A program made the translations under genes and the position numbers. From Effusibacillus lacus (GTDB taxonomy: Bacteria > Bacillota > Bacilli > Tumebacillales > Effusibacillaceae), in the NCBI RefSeq assembly GCF_002335525.1, contig NZ_BDUF01000049.1, positions 6,310 through 70,309 of the forward strand: a stretch of DNA of 64,000 nucleotides, read 5' to 3'. A model generated the notes under the pieces. That model made no database searches, had not been told where the DNA came from, and saw only the letters and a list, made by a program, of their open reading frames with translations. Shown here one piece after another: positions 43,981-53,106 of the stretch; position 1 is the stretch's first letter; every line of letters starts with the position of its first letter.

Positions 43981-45062
43981 AGTTGCCAAGCCTCCTGATT
44001 CGTGCGATCAGCAACAGGATCGGGGAAATTCCGGCCATGAACAGAATTCCGGCAATTGACACAATCTTTCCAAACTGAAACAACTCGACCACATTTTGCG
44101 GCGTCATGGCTCCAATATATACAACAGGAACTGCTGCATAGACGAATCTTTTGCTGTCCCGGTTAAACAGCTGCCCCAATGCTTGCCCCACCAGAAAATG
44201 GCTTATGGCGATCGTTGAGAAGATGGTCATGGTCCAAACGGTCAAAAACAACGATTCGATACGCTCAAGAAAGCCTCCGGGAAGTTCAACCGCCTTGATC
44301 ATCTCCAGAGTTGGCCAGACAAGGGTCTTGAGAGTCTCGGTGTGGAATACGCCGATTGCCAGGAAAACCAGCATGGCATAGATAAAGGTAATGGACAATA
44401 CAGCGGCAAGTCCCACCACAAGCGCATTGTTTTTTTTTCAAAGAATTGGAGAAATACCAAATGATTTCTACTCCCAACAGCGAGAAGGCCGCTGCGGGAA
44501 CTCCCTTGAGCACCGGCTGGAACCCTTTTGAGAACATGGGTTGCAAGTTCTTGATCTCCACATTTTGGAAAGCCATCAACAGGCTCAAGATAAACATACC
44601 GACCACGACAGGAAAAAACATCTGGTTAATCCTTACAATTGGACCAAATCCTCCCGTAACCACGTAAACCGAGGCAAACAAGGGGATCAGAATCACGATT
44701 TCAATCGGGGTTCTGTCCAACAGGTATTGCCCGACCAACATCCCCAACCCGCGCAGTTCCATAGAAATGATCATTAGATAATAGAGGATGAGATACCAAC
44801 CAATGACCCACTTGCCGAATTGTCCCACAAGAAGTTGACAGTCATCCAAAAAATGGGTTTGTGGAAATACGGAACTCAATTTTCCAAGAATGGCTACCGG
44901 TATGCATACGACAACCCCGACCAACAGCAAAGACATCCATGCATCCGGCGTCCCGCATGCATCCGTAACTTCTCTTGGCAATGTCAGAATTCCGAGTCCA
45001 AGCACATTGGAGACAAGTATCACCAGGAGTTGCAACGAGCTGATTGTTTCCCTGTTCTGCAT
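43967..45062 (-). pseudogene. Spore germination permease, GerAB type, frameshifted in a run of nine A
   Basis: Two overlapping frames together form a complete ~365-residue GerAB/APC-type permease. The first runs from MQNRETISSLQLLVILVSNV to WYFSNSLKKK; the second continues NNALVVGLAAVLSITFIYAM to the end. The join lies at a homopolymer, T9 on the plus strand at 44430-44438. Ten bases would restore the frame. The cause could be a real null mutation, phase variation, transcriptional slippage or a sequencing error. Permease subunits form the ion or nutrient channel of the germinant receptor. It sits between gerA fragments and gerC. Confidence 0.85.
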
Positions 45063-45073
45063 CCTCATCCCCC

Positions 45074-45930
45074 TTATCCCATCCGGTCGGTATCGTCTGT
45101 AGGAATGGTTGCAGGCCGTTTGCGAAGGACCGAAATCGGCAGGCGAACGACCAGATCCTTCCAATCCCGCAGCTTGTAGGGACCAAAAGGTGTGGTGTAT
45201 ACGACTCCGAAACTCTTTAACCTGCACATGTGGATATTGAGGAAGATGTAAGCCATGATGATTCCATAGAGTCCAAAGAAGGCTGCCACAAACATGAATC
45301 CGAAACGCAGGATGCGAAAGGTGATGGCTGCCGGAAATGGCACACCTTCACGGTTGGCGGCAATGGACAAGGCCAATTTGCTGGGAATCATCCCCGGGTG
45401 AAACGACGTAAGAGCAATATACAATGCAGGAAGAAAGACCGAAATGAACGCGGTAAGATAACGCAAAAAACGAATCAAGGTTCCAATGGTCCACCTTTCG
45501 TAATAATCGTCAGGCGCTTTCATGAGATCGGAAAAAGTGAACGGCACAAGCAATACATAAGGTGAGCATCCAGCAGGACGGCAACTCTGCCTTCCAGCAG
45601 GCTGGCCACTACCCGGTCCGGACGTTCCGTAAGATGTCCCTGTGGAAAGGGAGACAGGAAATTGTCTTCAATGAGCTCTTCTATGACTCCACTGCCCGCT
45701 ACATTATCAATATCAATTGCGGAAATACGATCTTTCACCTCGGTAATCAATTCCGGAAGAGGGAGGTACCGATTGTGTGGAGATTCATTGCAGACCATCT
45801 CCCGTCTGTCGGCGTTCTCGTATGGACCGGTGTCAGTCTGGCAGTTCCCCTCTTTTTCACGTGGCTGGTGCATACCCTGCACCAATTGGCGGACCCTCCC
45901 TGGTTGAGACAACAGAACAACCGGCAAGGA
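45074..45930 (-). pseudogene. Degraded GerA-type germinant receptor A subunit
   Basis: Recognisable GerA pieces occur in order in different frames: a weak piece around AMNLHTIGT (45780-45800), then ELITEVKDRISAIDIDNVAG, then IEELIEDNFLSPFPQGHLTE and RPDRVVASLLEGRVAVLLD. One base is missing near 45572, after which VPFTFSDLMKAPDDYYERW and FISVFLPALYIALTSFHPGM continue. Next comes REGVPFPA joined directly to ITFRILRFGFMFVAAFFGLY, so about 75 residues of the membrane domain are deleted. The N-terminal half is largely absent. This A subunit cannot work. Confidence 0.85.
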
Positions 45931-46017
45931 AAGGAGTCAAACAAGCAGAAAAAAAAGCCAGCATCCAACAGCTGACTTGTTTCAGTATGATGCCGCCGCC
46001 GTATCCTTCATGCGCGA

Positions 46018-46428
46018 TCACTCTTCCTGAAAAACCCGGAACGTCCCGGTCGCCATGGCGAGCAGAGTTCCGTCTTCCGTTTCTACAATCGCTTCCGTTG
46101 TGACGGTTCGTTTGGTTCGGTGAACGATTCTTCCACGGGCGTAGATGGTTCCCTGATCAACCGCCGCCAGGAAATGAACGTTCATGTGAGTTGTCGCCTG
46201 AAACCGTCCGGCGGCAGCCCTTGAGGCCAACCCCATGGCGTTGTCCAGCAATGTGGCGTACACACCCCCGTGAACCGTCATGTTGCCGTTCAAATGGTAC
46301 TGCTCGACCTTCAGCGAAAGAACCGAACGGCCTTCTTCCACTTCTTCGATCACAATCCCGACATGCCGCCAAAAAGGCACTTCCGAAAAGTACTCCCTTA
46401 ATTCTTGCAACAGTTTCGGATCTGACAT
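46018..46428 (-). CDS. PaaI-type hotdog thioesterase
   Basis: A 136-residue acyl-CoA thioesterase of the PaaI/YdiI group. The active-site segment is GNMTVHGGVYATLLDNAMGLAS (HGG plus Asp), followed by THMNVHFLAAVDQGTIYARGRIVHRTKRTVTTEA and the C-terminal LLAMATGTFRVF. It would release free acid from an acyl-CoA or a dead-end thioester. It is the last gene of the acyl-CoA operon, 14 bp after the enoyl-CoA hydratase. Confidence 0.9.
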   Translation of the reverse strand: MSDPKLLQELREYFSEVPFWRHVGIVIEEVEEGRSVLSLKVEQYHLNGNMTVHGGVYATLLDNAMGLASRAAAGRFQATTHMNVHFLAAVDQGTIYARGRIVHRTKRTVTTEAIVETEDGTLLAMATGTFRVFQEE

Positions 46429-46442
46429 CTGCTACCTCCCCG

Positions 46443-47219
46443 TTATTTGCCTTGGAAATTCGGCTTTCTCTTTTCCAAAAAAGCTGTGGTTCCTTCCCGC
46501 TTGTCTTCGCTTGTAAACAAAATAGCCTGTGCCAGTTTCTCAATGACCAAACCGGTATGAAGGTCCGTCTCGAGTCCGGTTTGAATTGCGAGTTTCGCCA
46601 GACGAACGGCCAACGGCCCTTTGCCGAGTATGGCGTCCGCCGTTTTCCGCACTGCCGCCATCAGTTGATCGGGAGGGGCGACTTGTGTGACGAGTCCGAT
46701 GGTTCTGGCTTCTTCCGCATCCACAAACGAGCCGGTCAGGATCATTTCCACCGCTTTCCCCCTGCCGACAAGTCTTGCCAGGCGCTGGGTTCCGCCGGCG
46801 CCCGGGATAATCCCCAGATTCAGCTCAGGCAATCCCATTTTCGCATGAGTGCTGGCGATTCGAATATCGCAGGCCAGGGCCAGTTCACACCCCCCACCCA
46901 ATGCAAAGCCGTTGATGGCGGCAATGGTCGGCTTTTCATAGAGCTCCAGTTCCCGATAAAACGATTGCATCTGGGACTCCAGAGCATCAAACAGGGTGCG
47001 CTCCCGCAATTGGGAAATATCCGCACCTGCAGCAAAGGATTTCTCCCCCGAACCGGTAAATACGACCACTTGCACTTCCGGGTCGGTTTTCCAAGCCTGC
47101 AATACTGTCCGCATCTCGCTAACTGTTTCCATATTGAGCGCGTTTCGCACAGCCGGCCGGTTAATGGTAATGATGCCAAGACCTTGTTCGACGTTGGCCA
47201 AGATATTTTGAAACTCCAT
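46443..47219 (-). CDS. Enoyl-CoA hydratase/isomerase (crotonase)
   Basis: A 258-residue crotonase. The oxyanion-hole segments KSFAAGADISQL and AAINGFALGGGCELALACDIRIAS are present, as are both acid/base glutamates in GGCELAL and ELNLGIIPGAGGTQRLARLVG. It hydrates 2-enoyl-CoA to 3-hydroxyacyl-CoA in beta-oxidation. It follows the sigma-54 activator gene by two bases. Confidence 0.93.
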   Translation of the reverse strand: MEFQNILANVEQGLGIITINRPAVRNALNMETVSEMRTVLQAWKTDPEVQVVVFTGSGEKSFAAGADISQLRERTLFDALESQMQSFYRELELYEKPTIAAINGFALGGGCELALACDIRIASTHAKMGLPELNLGIIPGAGGTQRLARLVGRGKAVEMILTGSFVDAEEARTIGLVTQVAPPDQLMAAVRKTADAILGKGPLAVRLAKLAIQTGLETDLHTGLVIEKLAQAILFTSEDKREGTTAFLEKRKPNFQGK

Positions 47220-47221
47220 GA

Positions 47222-48976
47222 TTACTCCCCTTCCGTTTTGTTTCGGATTCCATATTTGTAAGCTTTCCGGATGGCGGTTGATTGGCTAATTTTTAGCGCT
47301 TTTGCAACTTCGTACGAACTTCCGTATTTATGGAAGGCAGCTTCCAGCAGGCTTCGTTCCATTTCTTCGATGGCAGCCTGCAGCCCTTCCGATTCCGCCC
47401 GGCCGATCCATTCGTCTTCACTCAATGCCGGTGGCAGCAGATTCTGAACAAAGTCATTCTTCTGCTTCCCTTTGCTGCCGGGAATGGTTACCCCGGTCAA
47501 ATGGGGCAAATGTTCCGGCTGAATCACATGTTCAGGTGTAATCACCAGCAGCCGTTCAATCAGGTTTGCCAGTTCCCGGATATTGCCGGGCCATTCATAA
47601 CGCTCCAGAGCCTCCAGCGTCTCATCCGTCAGAGTTTTGGCCGTCTGATATTTGCGGTTGAATTTGTCGACATAAAACCGGATCAGGGGACGGATTTCTT
47701 CTTTTCTTTTTCGAAGGGGCGGAATCTCGATCGGCACCACATAAAGCCGGTAATACAAGTCTTCACGGAATGTGCCTTCGTCGACCATTTTCTTCAGATC
47801 GCGATTGGTGGCCGCTATGATTCTGACATTTACCCGGACCGGTTTGACTCCGCCCACCCGATGAAATTCCTGTTCCTGCAACACGCGCAGCAGCTTCACT
47901 TGAAGATGCAGCGGAAGTTCCCCGATTTCGTCAAGAAACAGGGTTCCCTCGTTGGCCAGTTCAAACATGCCCGGTTTGCCGTCCTTTTTCGCACCCGTGA
48001 AGGCTCCCGATTCATACCCGAACAGTTCCGATTCCAGCAGTTCCTGAGGGATGGCCCCGCAGTTGACTTTGATGAAAGCACCTTTTTCATAGCGGCGGCT
48101 GTTGCGATGAATCATGCGGGCCACCACTTCTTTGCCGACACCCGACTCTCCCAACAGCAAGACGGTCGTATCGGTATTGGCCACCCGGCGGGCCAGTTCC
48201 ACCACTCGCTCCATCGGCTTACTCGCCACGATAAACGGTTCGTCTCCCGTATGGAATTTGCGCAGCTGCAGCAATTCCTCCCGCAACCGGTTCAATTCCG
48301 ATATATCCCGCAGATTGGTCACGACCCGGATGACTTCTCCCTGCTCGTTGAACACCGGGCTCCCCGTTATCAGGAGCACTTTGCCGAGAGCGTTTTCCTG
48401 GATGACTGTTACCGGCTTTTTCTGCTTCATAACTTCAAATGACACGGATTTTTGCACAATGCCCCGCTTCTCCAGATAGCGAAGATCCTTGCCGACATAA
48501 TATTCTTTGGGAATCCCTGTCAGCCGTTCGATCGCGTCGTTTGTCTTCAGGGTGATGCCATTGGCGTCAACTATATAGATGGCATCGTAGGAATTTTGGA
48601 AAATCGCATTCAGTTCGTCTGCGGCCGCTTTCATATCCTGCAGCCGCTCCTGCATGATTTTAAGCGGGACAGTGTTGTAGACAACAAGGCAAACAACTGC
48701 TTCTCCCGGGTCTTTTGCACAAGGAAACGCATTCACATAAAGATCCAAATCCCCAAGCGGCACACGCCAATCCATCGGTCTGCCGGAAGTCAGTATTTCA
48801 GACAACTGCCGTTTTGAGATCAAAATGTCAAACTTGGCCTTTACCACTTGATTGTTGGGCTTCCCCAACCAGCGGAGAATCGTATCGTTCGCGTACACAA
48901 CGAACCCTTCACGGTCAAGGAAGGCAACACCAATGTCAATTTTCGGGCTTGCTGCGGTTTCTTTCACTTTTGCCAT
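47222..48976 (-). CDS. Sigma-54-dependent transcriptional activator with PAS domains
   Basis: A 584-residue enhancer-binding protein. There are two N-terminal PAS-like domains (about residues 15-110 and 120-235, the second with AIYIVDANGITLKTNDAIERLTGIPKEY). The AAA+ domain shows Walker A GESGVGKEVVARMIH, the sigma-54 contact loop SGAFTGAKKDG, Walker B GTLFLDEIGEL and an arginine-finger region. A C-terminal Fis/TyrR-like HTH follows (YEVAKALKISQSTAIRKAYKYG). It probably activates this acyl-CoA operon through RpoN, as related Bacillota activators do; I found no clear -24/-12 element inside the window. The ATG at 48976 is eight bases after GGGGGAATGGG. Confidence 0.93.
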   Translation of the reverse strand: MAKVKETAASPKIDIGVAFLDREGFVVYANDTILRWLGKPNNQVVKAKFDILISKRQLSEILTSGRPMDWRVPLGDLDLYVNAFPCAKDPGEAVVCLVVYNTVPLKIMQERLQDMKAAADELNAIFQNSYDAIYIVDANGITLKTNDAIERLTGIPKEYYVGKDLRYLEKRGIVQKSVSFEVMKQKKPVTVIQENALGKVLLITGSPVFNEQGEVIRVVTNLRDISELNRLREELLQLRKFHTGDEPFIVASKPMERVVELARRVANTDTTVLLLGESGVGKEVVARMIHRNSRRYEKGAFIKVNCGAIPQELLESELFGYESGAFTGAKKDGKPGMFELANEGTLFLDEIGELPLHLQVKLLRVLQEQEFHRVGGVKPVRVNVRIIAATNRDLKKMVDEGTFREDLYYRLYVVPIEIPPLRKRKEEIRPLIRFYVDKFNRKYQTAKTLTDETLEALERYEWPGNIRELANLIERLLVITPEHVIQPEHLPHLTGVTIPGSKGKQKNDFVQNLLPPALSEDEWIGRAESEGLQAAIEEMERSLLEAAFHKYGSSYEVAKALKISQSTAIRKAYKYGIRNKTEGE

Positions 48977-49276
48977 CACCCATTCCCCCGTCGCAAGAAG
49001 TCGCTGATTCTTATGACTTCTCTGTAAACCGTCGAGACTCCTTCCGTTAAATACAAGAAGGCCAAAGCAAGAAGGGACAGGCGTACTGTCACTTCAACCG
49101 GTGTCGAAGCATCGCAAAGTCTTCTCCCGGTTATAGATGTGAGCCAAGAAAACCTGTCGGCTTGCCGTCAGGATGAATTGGCTTTGGGTAAGAAAGCGCA
49201 AAAATCCTCTTGATTTTCCAATAAATTTGGTATAATGAATATAAGAACACCAGTTCGCGAAGGGTGGTGAACACAA

Positions 49277-50365
49277 ATGAAAATTCATAAAGCATACCGT
49301 TTCAAGCTAGAGCCAACAAAGGAACAAATTCGTTTGCTCAAGCAAGCATGCGGTTGCCAACGCTTCGTTTACAACCACTATCTAAAAAAGAACATGGAGC
49401 AGTACGAACAGGACAAAACATTTGTGTTCTACCATGCGATGGCTACCGATTTGCCAAATCTAAAACAGCAGTTTCCCTTCTTGAGAGATGCTTTCTCTCA
49501 AAGTCTGCAAACCACCCTTCGCCACTTGGACCGCGCATTCAAAAACTTCTTTAAAGGGGCAGCCGAGTTCCCTGCCTTCAAAAAGAAGAATCGGCACGAT
49601 TCCTTCACTTGCCCTCAGAAATTTCGCATCGCAGAAAAAGTCATCTTCATTCCGAAAATCGGCGAAGTGCGATACCGCAAATCAAGACAGATGGAGGGAA
49701 AAGTGAAATCCATCACGATCACTCAAAACTGTGGTCGCTGGTTTGTATCTGTCCTTACAGAGCAAGAAATCGTGGAACCCACGCCAACCTATGAAAATCC
49801 TGTAGGAATTGATGTGGGTTTGAAGGAATTTGTTTTTCTTTCCGATGGAACATCAATTGCCAACCCAAAATACTATCGACAGTACCAAGAAAAATTGGCA
49901 AAAGAACAACGCAAGTTGGCCAAGAAACAGAAGTTCTCGAAGAATTGGCACAAACAGCTTCGGAAAGTCCAAAACGTCCATTACAAAATCCGCAATTCAC
50001 GCCAGGACTTTCTCCATCAGGTCAGTACGAAGATTGTCAAAAACCACGACATCATCTGTATGGAAGACCTGCATGTAAAAGGTCTGGTCAAGAATCGCAA
50101 GTTAGCGAAGTCGATTGCGGACGCAGGGTGGGACATGCTCAAAAACATGATTGCATACAAAGCCAGTTGGGCGAACAGGACGCTGGTTCAAGTGGAACGC
50201 TTTTACCCATCGACCCAAGAGTGTTCCGCTTGCGGAGGTCGAAAACTCATGCCTTTACACTTGCGAACCTACGTTTGCGAATCATGCAACACTACGATTG
50301 ACAGGGACTATAATGCTTCCCTAAATATTGAACGACGAGGATTAGAAATCCTTGGATTCGCATAA
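49277..50365 (+). CDS. tnpB: TnpB RNA-guided nuclease of an IS200/IS605-type element
   Basis: A 362-residue TnpB. The N-terminal domain begins KAYRFKLEPTKEQIRLLKQACGCQRFVYN. The three RuvC acidic residues are intact: Asp in NPVGIDVGLKEF, Glu in IICMEDLHVKGL and Asp in TTIDRDYNASLNI. The zinc ribbon has CSACGG and CESCN pairs. The protein is full length with no frameshift, so it should be an active guide-RNA nuclease. Its omega-RNA would come from the 3' end of the gene and the right end, about 50250-50469. Confidence 0.93.
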   Translation: MKIHKAYRFKLEPTKEQIRLLKQACGCQRFVYNHYLKKNMEQYEQDKTFVFYHAMATDLPNLKQQFPFLRDAFSQSLQTTLRHLDRAFKNFFKGAAEFPAFKKKNRHDSFTCPQKFRIAEKVIFIPKIGEVRYRKSRQMEGKVKSITITQNCGRWFVSVLTEQEIVEPTPTYENPVGIDVGLKEFVFLSDGTSIANPKYYRQYQEKLAKEQRKLAKKQKFSKNWHKQLRKVQNVHYKIRNSRQDFLHQVSTKIVKNHDIICMEDLHVKGLVKNRKLAKSIADAGWDMLKNMIAYKASWANRTLVQVERFYPSTQECSACGGRKLMPLHLRTYVCESCNTTIDRDYNASLNIERRGLEILGFA

Positions 50366-50369
50366 CAAA

Positions 50370-50469
50370 CGGTACCCTCGGACGGAGGGAAACCGAACGC
50401 CTGTGGAGATAGTAGGTTGCGAGGTCGATGAAACAGGAATCCACGGGGATTGCTCCGTGTGAGCGTCAA
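50370..50469 (+). ncRNA. Probable omega-RNA scaffold region / IS right end
   Basis: The 100 bases after tnpB contain two stem-loops (CCTCGGACGGAGG near 50375-50390; CACGG...CCGTG at 50437-50458) and end at TCAA. In known IS605-type elements this region, transcribed with the tnpB 3' end, forms the guide scaffold, and the guide is copied from the DNA just beyond the right end (from 50470, inside the thiolase gene). Confidence 0.5.
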
Positions 50470-51662
50470 CTCCGCAAATTTTCAACGATCGTGGTGATTC
50501 CCTGTCCGCCTCCGATACACAGCGTCACCAATCCGTAACGGGATCCCCTGCGCTCCATCTCGCTCAACAGTTTGGTCATCAAGATGGCACCCGTGGCTCC
50601 CAAGGGATGCCCCAAAGCGATGGCTCCTCCGTTTACGTTTACCTTTTCAAGCCCCACTCCCAACTCTTTGATGACAGCCAGGGACTGTGCGGCAAACGCC
50701 TCATTGAGCTCGATCAGGTCGATGTCTTCCAATGCAAGGCCTGCCATTTGTAACGCTTTATGAGTGGATGGAACGGGGCCGATTCCCATGATTTCCGGGG
50801 ATACTCCGGACACCGCCTGGGCCAGGATGCGTGCTTTCGGTCTCAATCCCCGTTTTTGGGCTTCCGCTTCTGACATGACCAGTACAGCCGAAGCGCCGTC
50901 ATTGCGGCCGCTTGAATTGCCTGCCGTCACGGTGCCGCCCTTTTTGAAAACGGCGGGCAGGGTCAGCAGCTTTTCCACCGGGGTCAAGCGGGGATGTTCA
51001 TCCACTTCAAACCGGATCGTTTCTTTTTTTCCCCGGATCTCGTAAGGAACGATCTCCTCCTTAAACTTGCCGGAAGAGATTGCGTAAGCCGCCCGGCTCT
51101 GGCTGAGAAAGGCGAATTCATCCTGTTCCTCCCGGCTGATCCCGTATTGTTCCGCAAGATTTTCGGCCGTCATCCCCATCGTCAACTCTCTGCCGTACAC
51201 TTCAGGGGGCTGGGACCGGGGCTGACTTTCCGTATTGGGGTCCAGCAGCTGACCGTTGCCCGCCTCAAGGCCGTAACGAACCCCTCGAATATAATAGGGT
51301 GCGGTGCTCATACTTTCCGCCCCGCCCGCCACAACGATATTCGCCAGCCCGCACTGGATCTGCTGGGCTGCATTATTGATTGCCTGCAATCCGGAACCGC
51401 ACTGCCTGTGAACGGTATATCCGGGAACCTCTACCGGAAGCCCTGCCCTCAGCAGCGCCACCCGGGCCATGTTGGGCGCATCCGTGCTCTGTTTGGCCTG
51501 CCCCATGATCACTTCATCCACATCATTTCCGTCTATCCCGCTTCGGCGCAGGACCTCCCCGATCACTTTGGCCGCCAGAAAGTCGACCTCCACATCCTTC
51601 AGGGCGCCCCCCATCTTTCCAATGGCTGTCCGGACAGCCTCCACAATGACAACCTCAGTCAT
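50466..51662 (-). CDS. Acetyl-CoA acetyltransferase (thiolase)
   Basis: A 398-residue thiolase. The acylated cysteine is in VHRQCGSGLQAINNAAQQI (near residue 90), the second active-site part is [19 protein letters not shown] (His) and the final CIGGGQGITT holds the second Cys. It splits acetoacetyl-CoA or 3-oxoacyl-CoA, or runs in reverse. The stop codon TGA is made from TCA at 50466-50468, which belongs to the right end of the inserted IS element, so the original last codons may differ. It follows the LivF-type gene on the same transcript. Confidence 0.93.
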   Translation of the reverse strand: MTEVVIVEAVRTAIGKMGGALKDVEVDFLAAKVIGEVLRRSGIDGNDVDEVIMGQAKQSTDAPNMARVALLRAGLPVEVPGYTVHRQCGSGLQAINNAAQQIQCGLANIVVAGGAESMSTAPYYIRGVRYGLEAGNGQLLDPNTESQPRSQPPEVYGRELTMGMTAENLAEQYGISREEQDEFAFLSQSRAAYAISSGKFKEEIVPYEIRGKKETIRFEVDEHPRLTPVEKLLTLPAVFKKGGTVTAGNSSGRNDGASAVLVMSEAEAQKRGLRPKARILAQAVSGVSPEIMGIGPVPSTHKALQMAGLALEDIDLIELNEAFAAQSLAVIKELGVGLEKVNVNGGAIALGHPLGATGAILMTKLLSEMERRGSRYGLVTLCIGGGQGITTIVENLRS

Positions 51663-51686
51663 CTTGTCTCCTCCCGACTTTTCCGT

Positions 51687-52391
51687 TTACATGCCCAGGT
51701 AGGCTTTCCGCAATCCTTGATCGCTCAACAGTTCCTTACCTGTCCCTTCCATGACGATCCGCCCGTTTTCCAACACATACCCGCAGTCAGCGATCTCCAA
51801 GGCCTTGTTCGCATTTTGTTCCACAAGCAGGATCGTCACCCCGGTATCCCGGATCTGGCGGATGAACTCAAACACCCACTGTACCAGAATCGGGGCCAGG
51901 CCGAGGGTCGGTTCATCCAGCATCAGAAGATCCGGCTTTGCCATCAGTCCCCGCGCGATGGCACACATTTGCTGCTCTCCGCCGCTCAAACTGCCTGCCA
52001 ACTGCTTCTCACGTTCCTTGAGACGGGGCAACATTTCAAAGATGGTAACCAGGGTTTGCCCACGGTGAGCGCGGGCCCGTTTGGTGAAGGCCCCCATCTC
52101 CAAATTCTCCAGTACACTCATGTTGGGGAACAACCGTCTGCCTTCCGGAACGTGGATCAGTCCTTTTTCCACCCGAAGGTGAGGAGGGGTTACGGTCAAC
52201 TCCTGCCCTTGGAAACGGATGCTGCCTTCCGCTTTCGGAACCACCCCCGAAATCGTCTTGAGGATGGTAGACTTGCCCGCTGCGTTGGCTCCGACAATCG
52301 TGACAATCTCCCCTTTGCCTACCGTCAGGGAAATGTCTCGCAATACCTGCACATCGCCATAGTAGGCGTTGATATTTTTAAGCTCCAGCAT
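51687..52391 (-). CDS. livF: Branched-chain amino acid-type ABC transporter ATPase LivF
   Basis: A ~234-residue ABC ATPase of the LivF group. It shows the start LELKNINAYYGDVQVLRDISLTVGKGEIV, Walker A GANAAGKSTILKTI, signature LSGGEQQMCAIARGLM and Walker B LLMLDEPTLGLAP. ATG 52391 or ATG 52400 could be used; both follow GGGGGG. With LivG, LivM, LivH and the binding protein it forms a complete HAAT importer. In an acyl-CoA operon the substrate may be a carboxylic acid rather than an amino acid. Confidence 0.9.
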   Translation of the reverse strand: MLELKNINAYYGDVQVLRDISLTVGKGEIVTIVGANAAGKSTILKTISGVVPKAEGSIRFQGQELTVTPPHLRVEKGLIHVPEGRRLFPNMSVLENLEMGAFTKRARAHRGQTLVTIFEMLPRLKEREKQLAGSLSGGEQQMCAIARGLMAKPDLLMLDEPTLGLAPILVQWVFEFIRQIRDTGVTILLVEQNANKALEIADCGYVLENGRIVMEGTGKELLSDQGLRKAYLGM

Positions 52392-53106
52392 GCGCAACAT
52401 CTCCCCCCAGATACGCCTTGATGACTTCCGGATTGCCGGTAACCTCCGAAGCGGTTCCCTCCGCCAGCTTCCGCCCCTGCTGCAGCACCACGATTCGTTC
52501 GCAAAGGGCCACTACCGCAGCCATCACGTGTTCAATCATGCAGATTGTGATTCCCTGATCCCTGTTCAGGCTTCGTATTAATGCCATCATTTCCTGTACT
52601 TCCGTCGGATTCAGCCCGCCCATGACTTCATCCAGGAACAGCAGGGAAGGTTGGGTAGCCAACGCCCGTGCCAGCTCCAGCTTCTTCTTGAGACCGACCG
52701 GCAGCGCCCGGGCTTCTTCACGCGCATAGGGTTTCAGCCCGAGCCTGTCAATCACTTCGTTTGCCGCCTTTTGAGCGTCAGCAAACAATTTGTGTCTGGG
52801 AAGAGCCCCCATCATTACGTTCTGTTCAACGGTTAATCCGCCAAACGGCTTTACCATTTGAAACGTCCGCCCGATCCCGAGTGAAGCGATCTGGTGGGGC
52901 TTTTTGCCGGTGATCACATGGTCCTGAAAGCGCACCTGTCCCTTATCGGATGGAATGTTCCCGGTGATCAGGTTAAACAAGGTGGTTTTGCCCGCCCCAT
53001 TAGGACCAATGATGCCAAAGATCTCTCCCTTTTGGATTTCAAAGCTGATGTCGTCCACGGCCAGCAAACCGCCAAATCTTTTAGACAGGTTCTGCACGGT
53101 CAACAC
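52378..53106 (-). CDS. livG: Branched-chain amino acid-type ABC transporter ATPase LivG
   Basis: A ~242-residue LivG ATPase. It shows LTVQNLSKRFGGLLAVDDISFEIQKGEI, Walker A GPNGAGKTTLFNLITG, the LivG-specific IGRTFQMVKPFGGLTVEQNVMMG, then LFLDEVMGGLNPTEVQEMMALI. The signature region here reads GLKKKLELARALA, a common LivG variant. GTG 53106 is chosen because GGGAGG lies eight bases upstream; a TTG nine codons earlier is weaker. It overlaps livM and livF. Confidence 0.9.
   Translation of the reverse strand: MLTVQNLSKRFGGLLAVDDISFEIQKGEIFGIIGPNGAGKTTLFNLITGNIPSDKGQVRFQDHVITGKKPHQIASLGIGRTFQMVKPFGGLTVEQNVMMGALPRHKLFADAQKAANEVIDRLGLKPYAREEARALPVGLKKKLELARALATQPSLLFLDEVMGGLNPTEVQEMMALIRSLNRDQGITICMIEHVMAAVVALCERIVVLQQGRKLAEGTASEVTGNPEVIKAYLGGDVAHAGA

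Larger units (their letters stand above)
49215..50469 (+). mobile_element. IS200/IS605-type element carrying only tnpB
   Basis: The right end is well marked. Beyond tnpB, a stem CACGG/CCGTG (50437-50458) is followed by GAGCGTCAA, with TCAA (50466-50469) matching the right cleavage tetranucleotide known for IS608-like elements. The left end is less certain: TTGAT (49210-49214) is a typical insertion site for this family and would put the left end at 49215. No tnpA is present, so movement needs a transposase in trans. A TATAAT box at 49231-49236 probably drives tnpB. The DNA between 48977 and 49214 shows nothing else I recognise. Confidence 0.75.

Noticed and set aside
44286-44440. TGA or frameshift in gerAB as a recoding signal
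   Set aside because: The break is a homopolymer length change with no slippery heptamer or stimulatory structure that I can see; mutation or sequencing error is simpler.
45562-45975. Plus-strand open frame with a short hydrophobic stretch
   Set aside because: It lies opposite the gerA fragments; GerA motifs on the minus strand explain the sequence better.
49094-49288. 64-codon minus-strand open frame before tnpB
   Set aside because: It crosses the likely left end of the IS element and resembles no family I know; probably chance, or the remnant of sequence downstream of the thiolase.
50994-52421. 475-codon plus-strand open frame opposite a thiolase and livF
   Set aside because: Antisense to two clearly recognisable enzymes; no motifs of its own.
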